A stretch of 14,373 bases of DNA from CAYQOX01 sp964419335 (GCA_964419335.1 CAYQOX010000080.1:1-14373); one strand, 5' to 3'. Counted from the first letter of the stretch, positions 6,708-14,286 are shown. Program-made: numbers and translations. The notes: a model not told the origin generated them from the sequence alone.

Positions 6708-7277
6708 GTGGCATCTCCTCTGGTCAATTCACATCAACAATATCTTAAGACCCAGATCGAAACCGCAAGCCAACCGCAGCTTCTTCTCATGTTATTCGAT
6801 GGAGCGGTCAAAAAAGTGAATATTGCCAAAAAGGCAATTCGTGACAAGAATATTGAAAAATGTCACACAGAATTGACAAAGGTACAGCGTATCTTTATCG
6901 AATTAATGGTCGCGTTGGATCTGGAAAAAGGCGGAGAAATGGCGAGTAATTTGCTGCGTATCTATGACTTTCTCTACCATCGATTGGTACAGGCCAACAT
7001 TCGTCATGACGAATCGATTTTAGACGAATGTTTGCCCATCATTGAAAATCTGCGAGAAGGATGGCATGAGGCCGTGTCAAAACTCAATTCCGAACAAAAA
7101 GGCCAAGAAGCAGAGCCCACAGTGAATACGGAGAACCATGCTTCAACTGAAGCTCTTCGTTTTGATTCCAAAAACGGGAATGACAAACCTACTTCCAAGC
7201 CCGCGAAAAACGTTTATAACATGCCGAAAAAAGAAAAACAGCAAGGTGAACGCCCACGGCTTAATATTCGCGGTTAA
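6708..7277 (+). CDS. fliS: Flagellin export chaperone FliS
   Basis: FliS binds the C-terminal helices of flagellin in the cytoplasm, prevents premature polymerisation and aids export. Residues 10-125 match the family: a QYLKTQIETAS start, LLLMLFDGAVK (25-35), the helix around KVQRIFIEL (58-66), LDLEKGGEMASNL (70-82), YDFLYHRLVQAN (86-97) and LREGWHEA (115-122). Residues 127-189 form a polar, probably disordered tail absent from typical FliS of about 125-135 residues. The start is GTG, supported by AAAGGAGA (6691-6698), 9 nt upstream. No terminator is visible after fliD, so the two are probably co-transcribed. Confidence 0.95.
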   Translation: MASPLVNSHQQYLKTQIETASQPQLLLMLFDGAVKKVNIAKKAIRDKNIEKCHTELTKVQRIFIELMVALDLEKGGEMASNLLRIYDFLYHRLVQANIRHDESILDECLPIIENLREGWHEAVSKLNSEQKGQEAEPTVNTENHASTEALRFDSKNGNDKPTSKPAKNVYNMPKKEKQQGERPRLNIRG

Positions 7278-7303
7278 ATAATAAAGTCATCGTTAATCCC
7301 TTC

Positions 7304-7331
7304 GAAAAACCCAACTTTGGTTGGGTTTTTC
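7304..7331. terminator. Bidirectional terminator between fliS and minus-strand gene
   Basis: GAAAAACCCAAC (7304-7315) pairs perfectly with GTTGGGTTTTTC (7320-7331) around a 4-nt loop. A-tract and T-tract flank a GC core on each side, so it can end transcripts from fliS on the plus strand and from the convergent gene whose stop codon begins immediately at 7332. Confidence 0.85.
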
Positions 7332-7880
7332 TTATTGGTTGAGAAATAAAGGCGGGAAAGGCTGCATTACCACAAGAATCGCTTTCTGACCGGGGATTTC
7401 AGTGAACATGACTAAAGAGGCCTCACCCTCATGGGTAAAAATGTGAGTCCCTTGCGCTTGTTCTAGGAGAATCGACTTTATTTCAGGCCAGCGATCCGGT
7501 AGATCCTTTTGAGAGGCCAGTATAATATTTCCTTGAACATCACAGAGTAACGCAAGCAAGCTCGTATCATCCTTTCGACTTCTTTGTTGTACCGTTTCGT
7601 TGAAAGACTTCTCAAGTTCATCAGAGGGGAATGAATCTTGTGGAGTGAGAGTGATTTCTTGTTGTATCTCGAATAAGGTAAAAGCCACATTGTCAATGAC
7701 CGATATCGGTGCATAGGCTTCTTGTTTTTGAAAATACTGCGGCCAAAGAAAATAAAGGGCAAAAAACATTAATAAAACCACAAATAGAAAATCAAGTCCC
7801 AAAAATCGACGGCTTCTTCTTTGTTCATCCGAGTCTTGATTGCTCTGTCTATGTTTTAATGAAGTATTGTATAGTGGCAT
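7332..7880 (-). CDS. Membrane-anchored protein, possible Cache-like sensor domain
   Basis: This 182-residue protein has a basic cytoplasmic N-terminus (RRSRR at 21-25), one hydrophobic segment (about 27-47), and an extracytoplasmic domain of about 130 residues. That domain includes LLALLCDVQGNIILAS (108-122 region) and ends with VMFTEIPGQKAILVVMQP (157-173). The pattern of a strand pair with D-x-x-G followed by I-P-G-x-x-x-x-L-V-V resembles the end of Cache-type sensor domains in chemoreceptors and histidine kinases. No signalling module follows it, so it is either a free-standing binding subunit or a different fold. It converges on fliS and diverges from hpnC; no functional link to either can be shown. 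The start is followed by plausible residues, but the upstream ribosome site (AGAGAA) is weak. Confidence 0.6.
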   Translation of the reverse strand: MPLYNTSLKHRQSNQDSDEQRRSRRFLGLDFLFVVLLMFFALYFLWPQYFQKQEAYAPISVIDNVAFTLFEIQQEITLTPQDSFPSDELEKSFNETVQQRSRKDDTSLLALLCDVQGNIILASQKDLPDRWPEIKSILLEQAQGTHIFTHEGEASLVMFTEIPGQKAILVVMQPFPPLFLNQ

Positions 7881-7980
7881 GGTTCTCTAATTCTCTTTTA
7901 GATTTCTCTCGCCCAGGTAGGTTTTTTACCGTGGGATGGCTTGCGTTGTGGGTATAACATATTTATAGTGGCAAAACAAG

Positions 7981-8943
7981 ATGAAAAGCATGGAATTATT
8001 CCTGAATACGATTCGTTCAATGTATCATTTAGAAGACCGTCCCGCAGGGGAAGAGTGGACCGTAGAGGAGTCGTATACCTTCTGCCGGAATTTGACCTAT
8101 TCTCACTATGAAAATTTCCCCGTTGGTTCATTGTTGATTCCCAAGCACTTACGTAAGCATGTACATGCCATTTATGCGTTTGCCCGGGTGGCCGATGATT
8201 TTGCTGATGAGGAAGAGTATAAAGGCACACGTCTCGAACGTCTAAGTGAATGGGGGGAACTCCTGAAAGAATGCTACCATGGGCAAGCCAAGCATCCTAT
8301 CTTTATTGCCTTGGGTGAAACGGTAAAAGAGATCGAATTACCCATTGAATTATTCGAGGGGCTGTTAAACGCGTTTAAGATGGATGTGACCGTCACCCGC
8401 TATGAGGATTTCGGGCAAGTAATGGGCTATTGTCGCTATTCTGCCGATCCGGTAGGGCGTTTGATCCTACATTTGTTTGATTACCGCGATGAGGAACTTT
8501 TCCGCATGTCGGATAACATTTGTAGTGCACTGCAATTGGCCAATCATTGGCAAGATGTTACCATTGACCTAAAAAAGGACAGGATTTATATCCCGCGTGA
8601 GGAGATGAAGCGCGAAGGTTATACAGAAAACGAATTGTTCTCTCATGTGTATGATGAGCGTTTTTATCGGTTGATGGACTCCTTGGTGCAACGCACATGG
8701 GATCTCTTTGACCGTGGCTATCCTCTTTTAGAACGAGTGCGATGGCCTTTAAACGCAGAACTACGATTTACTTGGATGGGCGGAGTGACGATATTATCAC
8801 GAATATTTGAAAACCGTTGTGATGTATTTTCCTCGCGTCCAACCTTATCAAAGTGGGATTACGCCCACTGGGGGGTACGCTCCCTACTCGGAATTGGGAG
8901 GATTCGAGAAAGATTACGACAAAAGTTCCAAGCAAAACAATAA
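7981..8943 (+). CDS. hpnC: Hydroxysqualene synthase HpnC
   Basis: In the HpnCDE route, HpnD makes presqualene diphosphate from two farnesyl diphosphates and HpnC converts it to hydroxysqualene. The 320-residue protein belongs to the squalene/phytoene synthase family. It has the first Asp-rich site as DDFAD (72-76), the conserved YCRYSADPVGRLIL (150-163), and the second site as QLANHWQDVTID (185-196). The NHWQDV form, in place of the usual xxRDVxED, is characteristic of HpnC. The N-terminus is about 40 residues longer than the shortest relatives before ENFPVGS (44-50). Its stop codon touches the next frame (TAATG at 8941-8945), and it is the first gene of hpnCDE. No strong ribosome site is visible before the ATG. 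Confidence 0.92.
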   Translation: MKSMELFLNTIRSMYHLEDRPAGEEWTVEESYTFCRNLTYSHYENFPVGSLLIPKHLRKHVHAIYAFARVADDFADEEEYKGTRLERLSEWGELLKECYHGQAKHPIFIALGETVKEIELPIELFEGLLNAFKMDVTVTRYEDFGQVMGYCRYSADPVGRLILHLFDYRDEELFRMSDNICSALQLANHWQDVTIDLKKDRIYIPREEMKREGYTENELFSHVYDERFYRLMDSLVQRTWDLFDRGYPLLERVRWPLNAELRFTWMGGVTILSRIFENRCDVFSSRPTLSKWDYAHWGVRSLLGIGRIRERLRQKFQAKQ

Positions 8944-8962
8944 TGTTTGGGTGCTATGATTT

Positions 8963-8966
8963 GGAG
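8963..8966 (+). promoter_or_regulatory. Ribosome binding site favouring the 8973 hpnD start
   Basis: GGAG lies 6 nt before the ATG at 8973. The alternative ATG at 8943 overlaps the hpnC stop codon (TAATG) and could be used by coupling, adding 10 residues. The 8973 start puts the conserved FYYSFLFLP block at residues 18-26, as in known HpnD proteins. Confidence 0.5.
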
Positions 8967-8972
8967 CATGGG

Positions 8973-9827
8973 ATGGATTCACAGAAGTTCACACGAAAAA
9001 AAACCAAGAAAAGCAAAACGAATTTTTACTATTCCTTTTTATTCTTGCCGAAAAAGAAGCGAGAAGCCATTTATACGTTTTATTCCTTCTGCCGTCACAC
9101 GGACGATATTGTTGATGATAGTGATAATCTTGATATCGCGCGTAGGAAATTGGAGGACTGGCGGCAAGAGCTGGAATCTTGCTATCATGGCAATCCCCGG
9201 CACCCGATCATGAAAGCCCTTTGCGAGAAAGTCTCTCACTTTTCTTTGCCGAAGGAATACTTTCACGCTTTGATTAATGGTTGCGAGATGGATCTAGGTA
9301 AAAACCGTTATGATACCTTCGAGGAACTTTCCAATTATTGCTATCATGTTGCGAGCGTCGTAGGTTTGATTTGCATTGAAATCTTTGGTTATCGTTCCCC
9401 CAAAGCGAAAGATTACGCAGTCAATTTAGGCTTAGCGCTGCAGTTAACCAACATTATGCGTGATGTGGGTGAGGATGCGCGTAATGGACGTATTTATCTC
9501 CCACGCGAGGAACTGGAACGTTTTCATTATCCCGAAGATCGTTTGATGAAAGAAGAGTATTCCGATTCCTTCTTGGAACTCATGCAATTTCAAGAGCAAC
9601 GAGCACGGGATTATTTTTCCAAAGCCATGGAGCATTTCGACAGACGCGATTCCCACCTGCTTTTCCCCGCCGAGATCATGCGCCGCATCTATTTTCGCTT
9701 GCTGGAAAATATTGTAAAAGAAGACTATAACGTCTTCGCCAAACGTATTCGGGTTCCAAATGTATTGAAATTGTCCTATGCCTTAAGCGAATGGTTGGGT
9801 ACCCGCTGGAGAGTATTGGTTTCATGA
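8973..9827 (+). CDS. hpnD: Presqualene diphosphate synthase HpnD
   Basis: HpnD condenses two farnesyl diphosphates head-to-head to presqualene diphosphate, the first committed step to squalene and hopanoids. The 284-residue protein has FYYSFLFLP (18-26), the first Asp-rich site DDIVDD (44-49), and the second site IMRDVGEDARNGRIYLP (161-177). All metal-binding aspartates are therefore present. It is a paralogue of the preceding HpnC: both contain a CYHG-x(3)-HPI block (70-79 here). Its stop overlaps the hpnE start (ATGA, 9824-9827), which implies translational coupling. Which of the two starts is used (8943 or 8973) is not settled by sequence alone. Confidence 0.93.
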   Translation: MDSQKFTRKKTKKSKTNFYYSFLFLPKKKREAIYTFYSFCRHTDDIVDDSDNLDIARRKLEDWRQELESCYHGNPRHPIMKALCEKVSHFSLPKEYFHALINGCEMDLGKNRYDTFEELSNYCYHVASVVGLICIEIFGYRSPKAKDYAVNLGLALQLTNIMRDVGEDARNGRIYLPREELERFHYPEDRLMKEEYSDSFLELMQFQEQRARDYFSKAMEHFDRRDSHLLFPAEIMRRIYFRLLENIVKEDYNVFAKRIRVPNVLKLSYALSEWLGTRWRVLVS

Positions 9828-11140
9828 GCACCGATGTCATCGTAATTGGTGGTGGATTTGCTGGTATCTCAGCGGCTGTGAGATTCGCGCAACAAGGGGC
9901 GAAGGTTCTTCTCTTAGAGAAAAAACCTTTCCTTGGTGGTCGAGTCTATTCTATACCCGAGCGTAAAACCGGCGATGAAATCGATAATGGACAACACGTT
10001 GTCATGGGGTGCTACCATGAGATGATGGATTTGTTGCGTCTATTGGGCACCGATACGAACATTGCTTTTCAGGAAAAGTTATCAATCGATTACCGCTGGG
10101 CTAATGGAACGCGTGACCGGTTGGTGTGTCCGGGATTACCTGCCCCCTTGCATCTATTGACGGGGCTCATGCGCATGCAATCGCTTTCATGGAGCGACAA
10201 GTTGATCGCGCTGCGTTTTGGCCTTACACTGCGTAAGAAGGAAGCAAACTTGCCACGTGAGAGTGTACAAGCCTTTTGCGGGCGTTTAAAGCAGCCCAAA
10301 ATCTTGTGCGATACAATGTGGAATGCCATCGCGGTTTCGGCGTTGAACGAAAAACCCGATAAGGCAGATGCAGGTTTGTTTCGCACCGTGATGCGCCAAG
10401 CGTTTTTGGCTAAAGCCGACGACTCGTGCATGGGGCTGCCAACGGTTCCGCTGCAGGGATTACACGGCGAGCATGTGGCCTCGTATTTATCGGCGCATAA
10501 TGGTGAAGTGCGACTGCGACAGAGGGTGGAATCACTGGGGTGGGAAAGTGAAAGAATTACATCGGTGAAACTCTCCTCGGGTGAAGAGATCGCTTGCGGC
10601 GTGTGCGTCATGGCCGTTCCAACCTGGGCGGCGAGACCCATCCTCGAACATTCGGGATTAAGCGAACGTGTGAACATTCCCGGCGTGGGCACATCGCCGA
10701 TCTTGAGTGTTTTCCTATGGTATGATCAAGAATTCTCAAACGAGACAATTACCTGTTTGCAAGAAACAACCTTTGAATGGATCTTCCACCGCAACCGATT
10801 TATGCAGCCCAATGCTCATAAGCATTACTGCGTATGTTTGGTTGTTAGCGCGTGCCGAGAGTTACAAGGCTATTCGCGTGATCGCTTGATTAAACTCGCG
10901 CTCGAGGATGTTCACCAGACCTATCCCGAAAGTCATTCCTCCAATCTTCTTGCCGCTACGGTATTTTGGGAAACCAGAGCCACCTTTTCCGCTACGGTAT
11001 ACAATGCGCAAAACCGACTCTCCCCTAAAACCGCTCTCCAAAACTTATTCCTCGCTGGAGATTGGACCGACACCGGTCTCCCCGCCACCATCGAAGGCGC
11101 CGTAATAAGCGGAAAAAAATGCGCCGAAGAGGCTAGGTGA
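9824..11140 (+). CDS. hpnE: Hydroxysqualene dehydroxylase HpnE (FAD-dependent)
   Basis: HpnE is a flavoprotein of the amine oxidase/phytoene desaturase superfamily that reduces hydroxysqualene to squalene. The 438-residue product starts with a Rossmann FAD-binding motif, VIVIGGGFAGISAAVRFA (5-22), ending at E32. The GGR of the second motif follows (38-40), then DNGQHVVMGCY (54-64). The C-terminal FAD-contact motif NLFLAGDWTDTGLPATIEGA is at 407-426. The ATG overlaps the hpnD stop (ATGA), with GGAGAG (9808-9813) upstream. It is the last gene of the operon. No squalene-hopene cyclase follows, so downstream use of squalene must be encoded elsewhere. Confidence 0.93.
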   Translation: MSTDVIVIGGGFAGISAAVRFAQQGAKVLLLEKKPFLGGRVYSIPERKTGDEIDNGQHVVMGCYHEMMDLLRLLGTDTNIAFQEKLSIDYRWANGTRDRLVCPGLPAPLHLLTGLMRMQSLSWSDKLIALRFGLTLRKKEANLPRESVQAFCGRLKQPKILCDTMWNAIAVSALNEKPDKADAGLFRTVMRQAFLAKADDSCMGLPTVPLQGLHGEHVASYLSAHNGEVRLRQRVESLGWESERITSVKLSSGEEIACGVCVMAVPTWAARPILEHSGLSERVNIPGVGTSPILSVFLWYDQEFSNETITCLQETTFEWIFHRNRFMQPNAHKHYCVCLVVSACRELQGYSRDRLIKLALEDVHQTYPESHSSNLLAATVFWETRATFSATVYNAQNRLSPKTALQNLFLAGDWTDTGLPATIEGAVISGKKCAEEAR

Positions 11141-11164
11141 GAGAATTTTTTTAGTCTATTAAGA

Positions 11165-11194
11165 TTGACTTTACTATTGATTTCGGCGAATAAT
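11165..11194 (+). promoter_or_regulatory. Sigma-70-like promoter for hicB
   Basis: TTGACT (11165-11170), an 18-nt spacer, then AATAAT (11189-11194). Each box matches its consensus in 5 of 6 positions. It lies about 95 nt before the hicB ATG in the AT-rich gap after hpnE. Confidence 0.45.
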
Positions 11195-11290
11195 GAATTA
11201 TAGCATTCTTTCTTCAACCATAATTTAAAGAGTCAAAAGAAAATTCTTAGGTTACATTGAACATTATTATGATGGACCACGAGGATGACG

Positions 11291-11512
11291 ATGACAAAAC
11301 AACTAACAGCGATTATCGAACGTGAAGGCGATGGATATGTCGCTTTATGCCCCGAACTGGATATTGCAAGCCAGGGCAATACTATTGATGAAGTCAAAAT
11401 GAATTTAAAGGAAGCCTTGGAATTATTTTTTGAAACAGCCCCGTCCGAAGAAGTCAATCGCCGCTTACATGAAGAAATTTACATCACGAGGCTGGAGATA
11501 GCCATTAACTAA
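11291..11512 (+). CDS. hicB: HicB family antitoxin
   Basis: HicB antitoxins neutralise the HicA mRNA interferase and often repress their own operon. The 73-residue protein shows the partial RNase-H-like HicB fold pattern: LTAIIEREGDGYVALCPELD (5-24), then ASQGNTIDEVKMNLKEALELFFE (25-47). It has no evident C-terminal DNA-binding domain, which fits the short subclass whose partner toxin gene lies downstream. GAGG (11281-11284) is 6 nt before the ATG at 11291; the in-frame ATG at 11285 is too close to it. The cognate hicA frame next door carries a nonsense codon, so hicB may now be an orphan. Confidence 0.88.
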   Translation: MTKQLTAIIEREGDGYVALCPELDIASQGNTIDEVKMNLKEALELFFETAPSEEVNRRLHEEIYITRLEIAIN

Positions 11513-11513
11513 C

Positions 11514-11723
11514 TTGCTTGTTTTTTCGGGTAAAGAAATTTGTAAGATTCTCTCATAACATGGATTCCATGAAATAAGAATACGTGGAAGTCATATTATC
11601 ATGCAAAAACAAGATAGAGGATGTACAATTACTGTTCCCATGCCCGATCATAAAGAATTGAAAGTGGGTACGCTTCGTTCCATTATCCGACAATCGGGGA
11701 TAAATCGGTCAGAATTTGAGTGA
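11514..11723 (+). pseudogene. hicA: hicA toxin gene interrupted by in-frame TAA
   Basis: Read in one frame from the TTG at 11514, the sequence gives LLVFSGKEICKILS, a TAA stop at 11556-11558, then HGFHEIRIRGSHIIMQKQ. It continues through ITVPMPDHKELKVGTLRSII to QSGINRSEFE and the stop at 11721. This is the whole HicA (YcfA) double-stranded RNA-binding fold: SGKE near the N-terminus, the GSH catalytic histidine segment (11586-11594), TVPxxDHKEL, and GTLRSIIRQSG. Related toxins have a residue (often Q, K or R) where the stop falls, so one substitution such as CAA to TAA would explain it. The frame from ATG 11601 could give only a 40-residue C-terminal piece lacking the histidine. No ATG or good ribosome site precedes the N-terminal part, so the start may also be weakened. 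Confidence 0.8.
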
Positions 11724-11737
11724 ATTATATTTGTTAG

Positions 11738-11770
11738 CGTTTTACCTTTTTTTATGTAAAGGTAGAAACG
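11738..11770. other. Hairpin after hicA remnant
   Basis: CGTTTTACCTTT (11738-11749) pairs with the stretch 11758-11770 over 12 bp with a single bulged G (11765) and an 8-nt loop. It lies 15 nt after the hicA stop. No terminal T-run follows, so intrinsic termination is uncertain. Confidence 0.35.
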
Positions 11771-11854
11771 ATCAATTGTAGTAACGTCAAGATTCTATTT
11801 GGATTACAAACTAGATTTCCCCCCAACAACCCCGGGTGCTTTTTCTAAATTTCC

Positions 11855-11883
11855 TTGTAATGTTGATTTCTCTCTGGTATAGT
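11855..11883 (+). promoter_or_regulatory. Extended -10 promoter for 60-aa gene
   Basis: TTGTAA (11855-11860), a 17-nt spacer, then TATAGT (11878-11883), preceded by TGG, which forms an extended -10 (TGnTATAGT). Transcription would start near 11890, about 30 nt before the ATG at 11922. Confidence 0.5.
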
Positions 11884-11921
11884 TGAAAAAATGACTCTTG
11901 CGAATGAGAGAGGGAATAATC

Positions 11922-12104
11922 ATGAAAAAGTCGAAGGATAAAAATGAACCGGACGAGAAGCCGAAAGAAGATTTGCCTTCCCTATCAATAGAATCCACCA
12001 TCCGCAACCTTAATGATCAAGGCTATACTTCCAATGAAATTGTTGATATTGTCATCCATCAATCTGAAGAGGCTGATTCTTCCGAAGATGAAAAGAAGGG
12101 ATGA
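11922..12104 (+). CDS. Small acidic hypothetical protein (60 aa)
   Basis: I do not recognise this family. The protein has a Lys/Glu/Asp-rich N-terminus (1-17), a central amphipathic segment SIESTIRNLNDQGYTSNEIV (22-41) that looks like two short helices around a GYTS turn, and an acidic Ser-rich tail (48-60). There is no signal peptide or membrane segment, so it is probably cytoplasmic. Support for being real: a good Shine-Dalgarno (AGAGAGGG, 11907-11914) 7 nt before the ATG, and an extended -10 promoter upstream. Its last 46 bases overlap the 3' end of the minus-strand DUF1080 gene. The helix-turn-helix look of the centre is suggestive only. Confidence 0.6.
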   Translation: MKKSKDKNEPDEKPKEDLPSLSIESTIRNLNDQGYTSNEIVDIVIHQSEEADSSEDEKKG

Positions 12105-12760
12105 TCTTCGTCAGGTAACTGAATGCGAATGTTTTTGAAATCAACCCGGCTGAAGGGATCATGCGCCTGCAGCGCGATAAATCCTTTGCGATACGCATCA
12201 TCGGTGGTATGCACTACGGTCTCTCCATCAATGGCAATTTCAATCTGATCATCAATGGCAGTTATTTTCATTTCAAACCACTCGTTATCCTCCGTTAATA
12301 ATTCATCGGCTAAAACCCGATCGTATAGACTGCCGGTATAGTTTTCGGGATCATGATTATCTATCTGGGCTTCATATCCCTGGGGCCAGGGATACAACCC
12401 CTCAGGAGGGGTTGAGCGAAAATAAACGCCGCTATTTCCCTCTTGATTACAACGGGCTTCTAAAGTAAGGATAAAATCATCAAACTTGTCACATCGGGTG
12501 CCTAAATAGCCAATCCCACGGCGGACTGTAAGAACCCCATCCTCTACGCTCCACTTCCCTAATCCACGAACATACCAGCCGGATAGATCCTCGCCGTTGA
12601 AGAGTTCCATCTCTGAGCCGGGAACTGCTTGGCGCACAAAGGCCTCGATTTCCTCTTCGTAGGCCGGATTACGCTTAGGTTGGGTGCAGCAAACTTGTAA
12701 GGTAACAATGAGTCCTAAAGCAAGAAAGGCTACAATAAAATAAGTTATTCTTTTTCGCAT
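12059..12760 (-). CDS. DUF1080 (3-keto-disaccharide hydrolase-like) exported protein
   Basis: This 233-residue protein has a signal peptide (basic MRKR, hydrophobic 6-22) followed by Cys at 24-25. That suggests a lipoprotein, although Val at -1 makes the lipobox atypical. Residues 48-213 match the DUF1080 jelly-roll (PF06439): ELFNGEDLSGWYVRG (52-66), WSVEDGVLTVRRGIGYLGT (70-88), the region with GNSGVYFRS (108-116), PQGYEAQIDNH (126-136), TGSLYD (142-147), and FIALQAHDPFSRVDFKNIRI (194-213). The family is associated with sugar or glycoside turnover; some members hydrolyse 3-keto-disaccharides, but most are untested. A ribosome site (AAGGGG) sits just before the ATG. It diverges from the Tat-exported gene and overlaps the 60-aa gene at its 3' end. 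Confidence 0.85.
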   Translation of the reverse strand: MRKRITYFIVAFLALGLIVTLQVCCTQPKRNPAYEEEIEAFVRQAVPGSEMELFNGEDLSGWYVRGLGKWSVEDGVLTVRRGIGYLGTRCDKFDDFILTLEARCNQEGNSGVYFRSTPPEGLYPWPQGYEAQIDNHDPENYTGSLYDRVLADELLTEDNEWFEMKITAIDDQIEIAIDGETVVHTTDDAYRKGFIALQAHDPFSRVDFKNIRIQLPDEDHPFFSSSEESASSD

Positions 12761-12833
12761 TGGATCCCCTTTTTATCGAATTGATCTCTGAATAAATGCA
12801 CTTTTATCGTTTACAATACCATATCTTTATTAT

Positions 12834-12838
12834 GGAGG
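12834..12838 (+). promoter_or_regulatory. Ribosome binding site that sets the Tat-protein start
   Basis: GGAGG is 8 nt before the ATG at 12847. The open frame begins at 12796, but that extension would bury the twin-arginine motif 23 residues from the N-terminus, so 12847 is preferred. Confidence 0.75.
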
Positions 12839-12846
12839 CAAAAACC

Positions 12847-14268
12847 ATGGAAAAAACCAACCGACGGCATTTTTTGCAATGGGCTTCGATCGCAGCGGCA
12901 AGCGGTGGGCTGAGCGCGTTTGGCCAAACCTATGGGAAGGATTCTGCCCATCCCATGATTGGCATCGCAGCCGACAGCGGTCCCAAACGTTCCTCTGAAG
13001 CGGGCGTGGGATGTCTCATGGCCTGGGCGGATAAATTATGGGTGGTTACCTATGTCAGCGAACCGAACTCCGGCTCGGGTACCGGGTTGTTCGAAGTCGA
13101 TGGTGACTTAAATCTTAAAAAACACCACGAAAGCAACGGGGTCTATGCCAATCGCATGCACCACCTTCCTTCCAACCAAATCAGCATTGGGCCTTACATG
13201 ATCGATATGCACGGCAAGATACGCATCATCGAGGATCTCGTGGATCAGCGCTTAACCGCCACGATGCCCCATTTGGAAGATCACGAAGACAAAATCTATA
13301 TCTTAACCATGGAAGGACGAATGCACGAGGTGGATGTGCATTCGCTGAAAACAAAGCAACTGTTTGATTTAACAAAGATTTTGGAGGTCAAAGGCGACCC
13401 CCATTTCAAAGGGGCGTTTACGGGACAAAACCGCGTGGTGGTCGCGAACAATACCTACGCCCAGCCGAATGATGACGACGGACGCTTGGCAGAATGGACC
13501 GGCGAGGAATGGCGAATCCTCGATCGCAGCCCCTTCATGGAAGTCGCGTGTCATCGGGGAGTCGGGCAGGTGCTATTCGCCAGCGGATGGGATGACAGGT
13601 CATGTATTTTGAAAATGCGCACGGATGGTAAGTGGCACACCTATCGTCTGCCTAAAGCGGGACAATCCTACGAGCATTATTATTGCACCGAATGGATGCG
13701 TATTCGTGAGGTGGAAACCGAGCGTCTGCTGATGGATCTCTTCGGTATGTTTTATGAACTGCCCATGCATGCATTTCATGGCGCGAGTTATGGAATACGG
13801 CCGATTTGCTCGCATCTGCGGATCGTTCCTGATTTCTGCTCGTTCCGGGGCATGCTGGTGCTTGGCGGCAACCAAGCTGCAACCGCGGGCGGGAATTTTC
13901 ATTCGCCCCAATCGCAAAGTGGATTGTGGTTTGGCAAAACCGACGACCTGTGGACTTTTGGTAAACCCAAGGGATGGGGTGGAGTTTGGCGCAAAACCCA
14001 AGTGAAAGCAGGTGAACCTTCTGATCCTTTCTTGATGACAAATTTCGACCAAAAAGTGTTGCACCTCTATCAGGAAGATTCGCCGGTGGTGGAGATTACA
14101 ATTGAGGTTGATTTTCTTGGTTATGGTGAATGGAAACCCTACGCCACTTTGGAACTCGGGCGGCAGGAATACCAATATCATACTTTCCCGCCAGGTTTTA
14201 GCGCTCATTGGGTACGGCTGAAAGCAAACCGCGATTGTACTGCCACGGCAGAGTTCATGTATTCGTAA
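12847..14268 (+). CDS. Tat-exported protein of unknown function
   Basis: The 473-residue protein starts with a twin-arginine signal, NRRHFLQW (5-12), and a hydrophobic stretch ending near AFG (24-26), so it should be exported folded. The mature part (about 30-410) is rich in short aromatic-ending strands such as KLWVVTYV (63-70), KIYILTMEGRMHEVD (149-163) and QVLFASGW (241-248), which suggests a beta-propeller. The last 60 residues (about 412-473) look like a separate beta-sandwich, with HTFPPGFSAHWVRLKA at 445-460. I do not recognise catalytic residues or a named family. Similar Tat-exported proteins occur beside glycan-related genes in Planctomycetota-like genomes, and the neighbour is DUF1080, so a role in polysaccharide handling is possible but inferred. 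Confidence 0.85.
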   Translation: MEKTNRRHFLQWASIAAASGGLSAFGQTYGKDSAHPMIGIAADSGPKRSSEAGVGCLMAWADKLWVVTYVSEPNSGSGTGLFEVDGDLNLKKHHESNGVYANRMHHLPSNQISIGPYMIDMHGKIRIIEDLVDQRLTATMPHLEDHEDKIYILTMEGRMHEVDVHSLKTKQLFDLTKILEVKGDPHFKGAFTGQNRVVVANNTYAQPNDDDGRLAEWTGEEWRILDRSPFMEVACHRGVGQVLFASGWDDRSCILKMRTDGKWHTYRLPKAGQSYEHYYCTEWMRIREVETERLLMDLFGMFYELPMHAFHGASYGIRPICSHLRIVPDFCSFRGMLVLGGNQAATAGGNFHSPQSQSGLWFGKTDDLWTFGKPKGWGGVWRKTQVKAGEPSDPFLMTNFDQKVLHLYQEDSPVVEITIEVDFLGYGEWKPYATLELGRQEYQYHTFPPGFSAHWVRLKANRDCTATAEFMYS

Positions 14269-14286
14269 CTTTGTTGAAATCCGCTT

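Noticed and set aside
8853..8972. Longer hpnD N-terminus starting inside hpnC
   Set aside because: The first 30 codons overlap conserved hpnC coding sequence in another frame and add residues not seen in the family; 8973 or 8943 is more likely.
10090..10692. 200-codon minus-strand frame opposite hpnE
   Set aside because: Antisense shadow of a well-conserved flavoprotein gene; no recognisable motifs.
11556..11558. TAA read as a sense codon (stop reassignment)
   Set aside because: hpnC, fliD, fliS and hicB all end at TAA at sensible family lengths, so TAA is a normal stop here.
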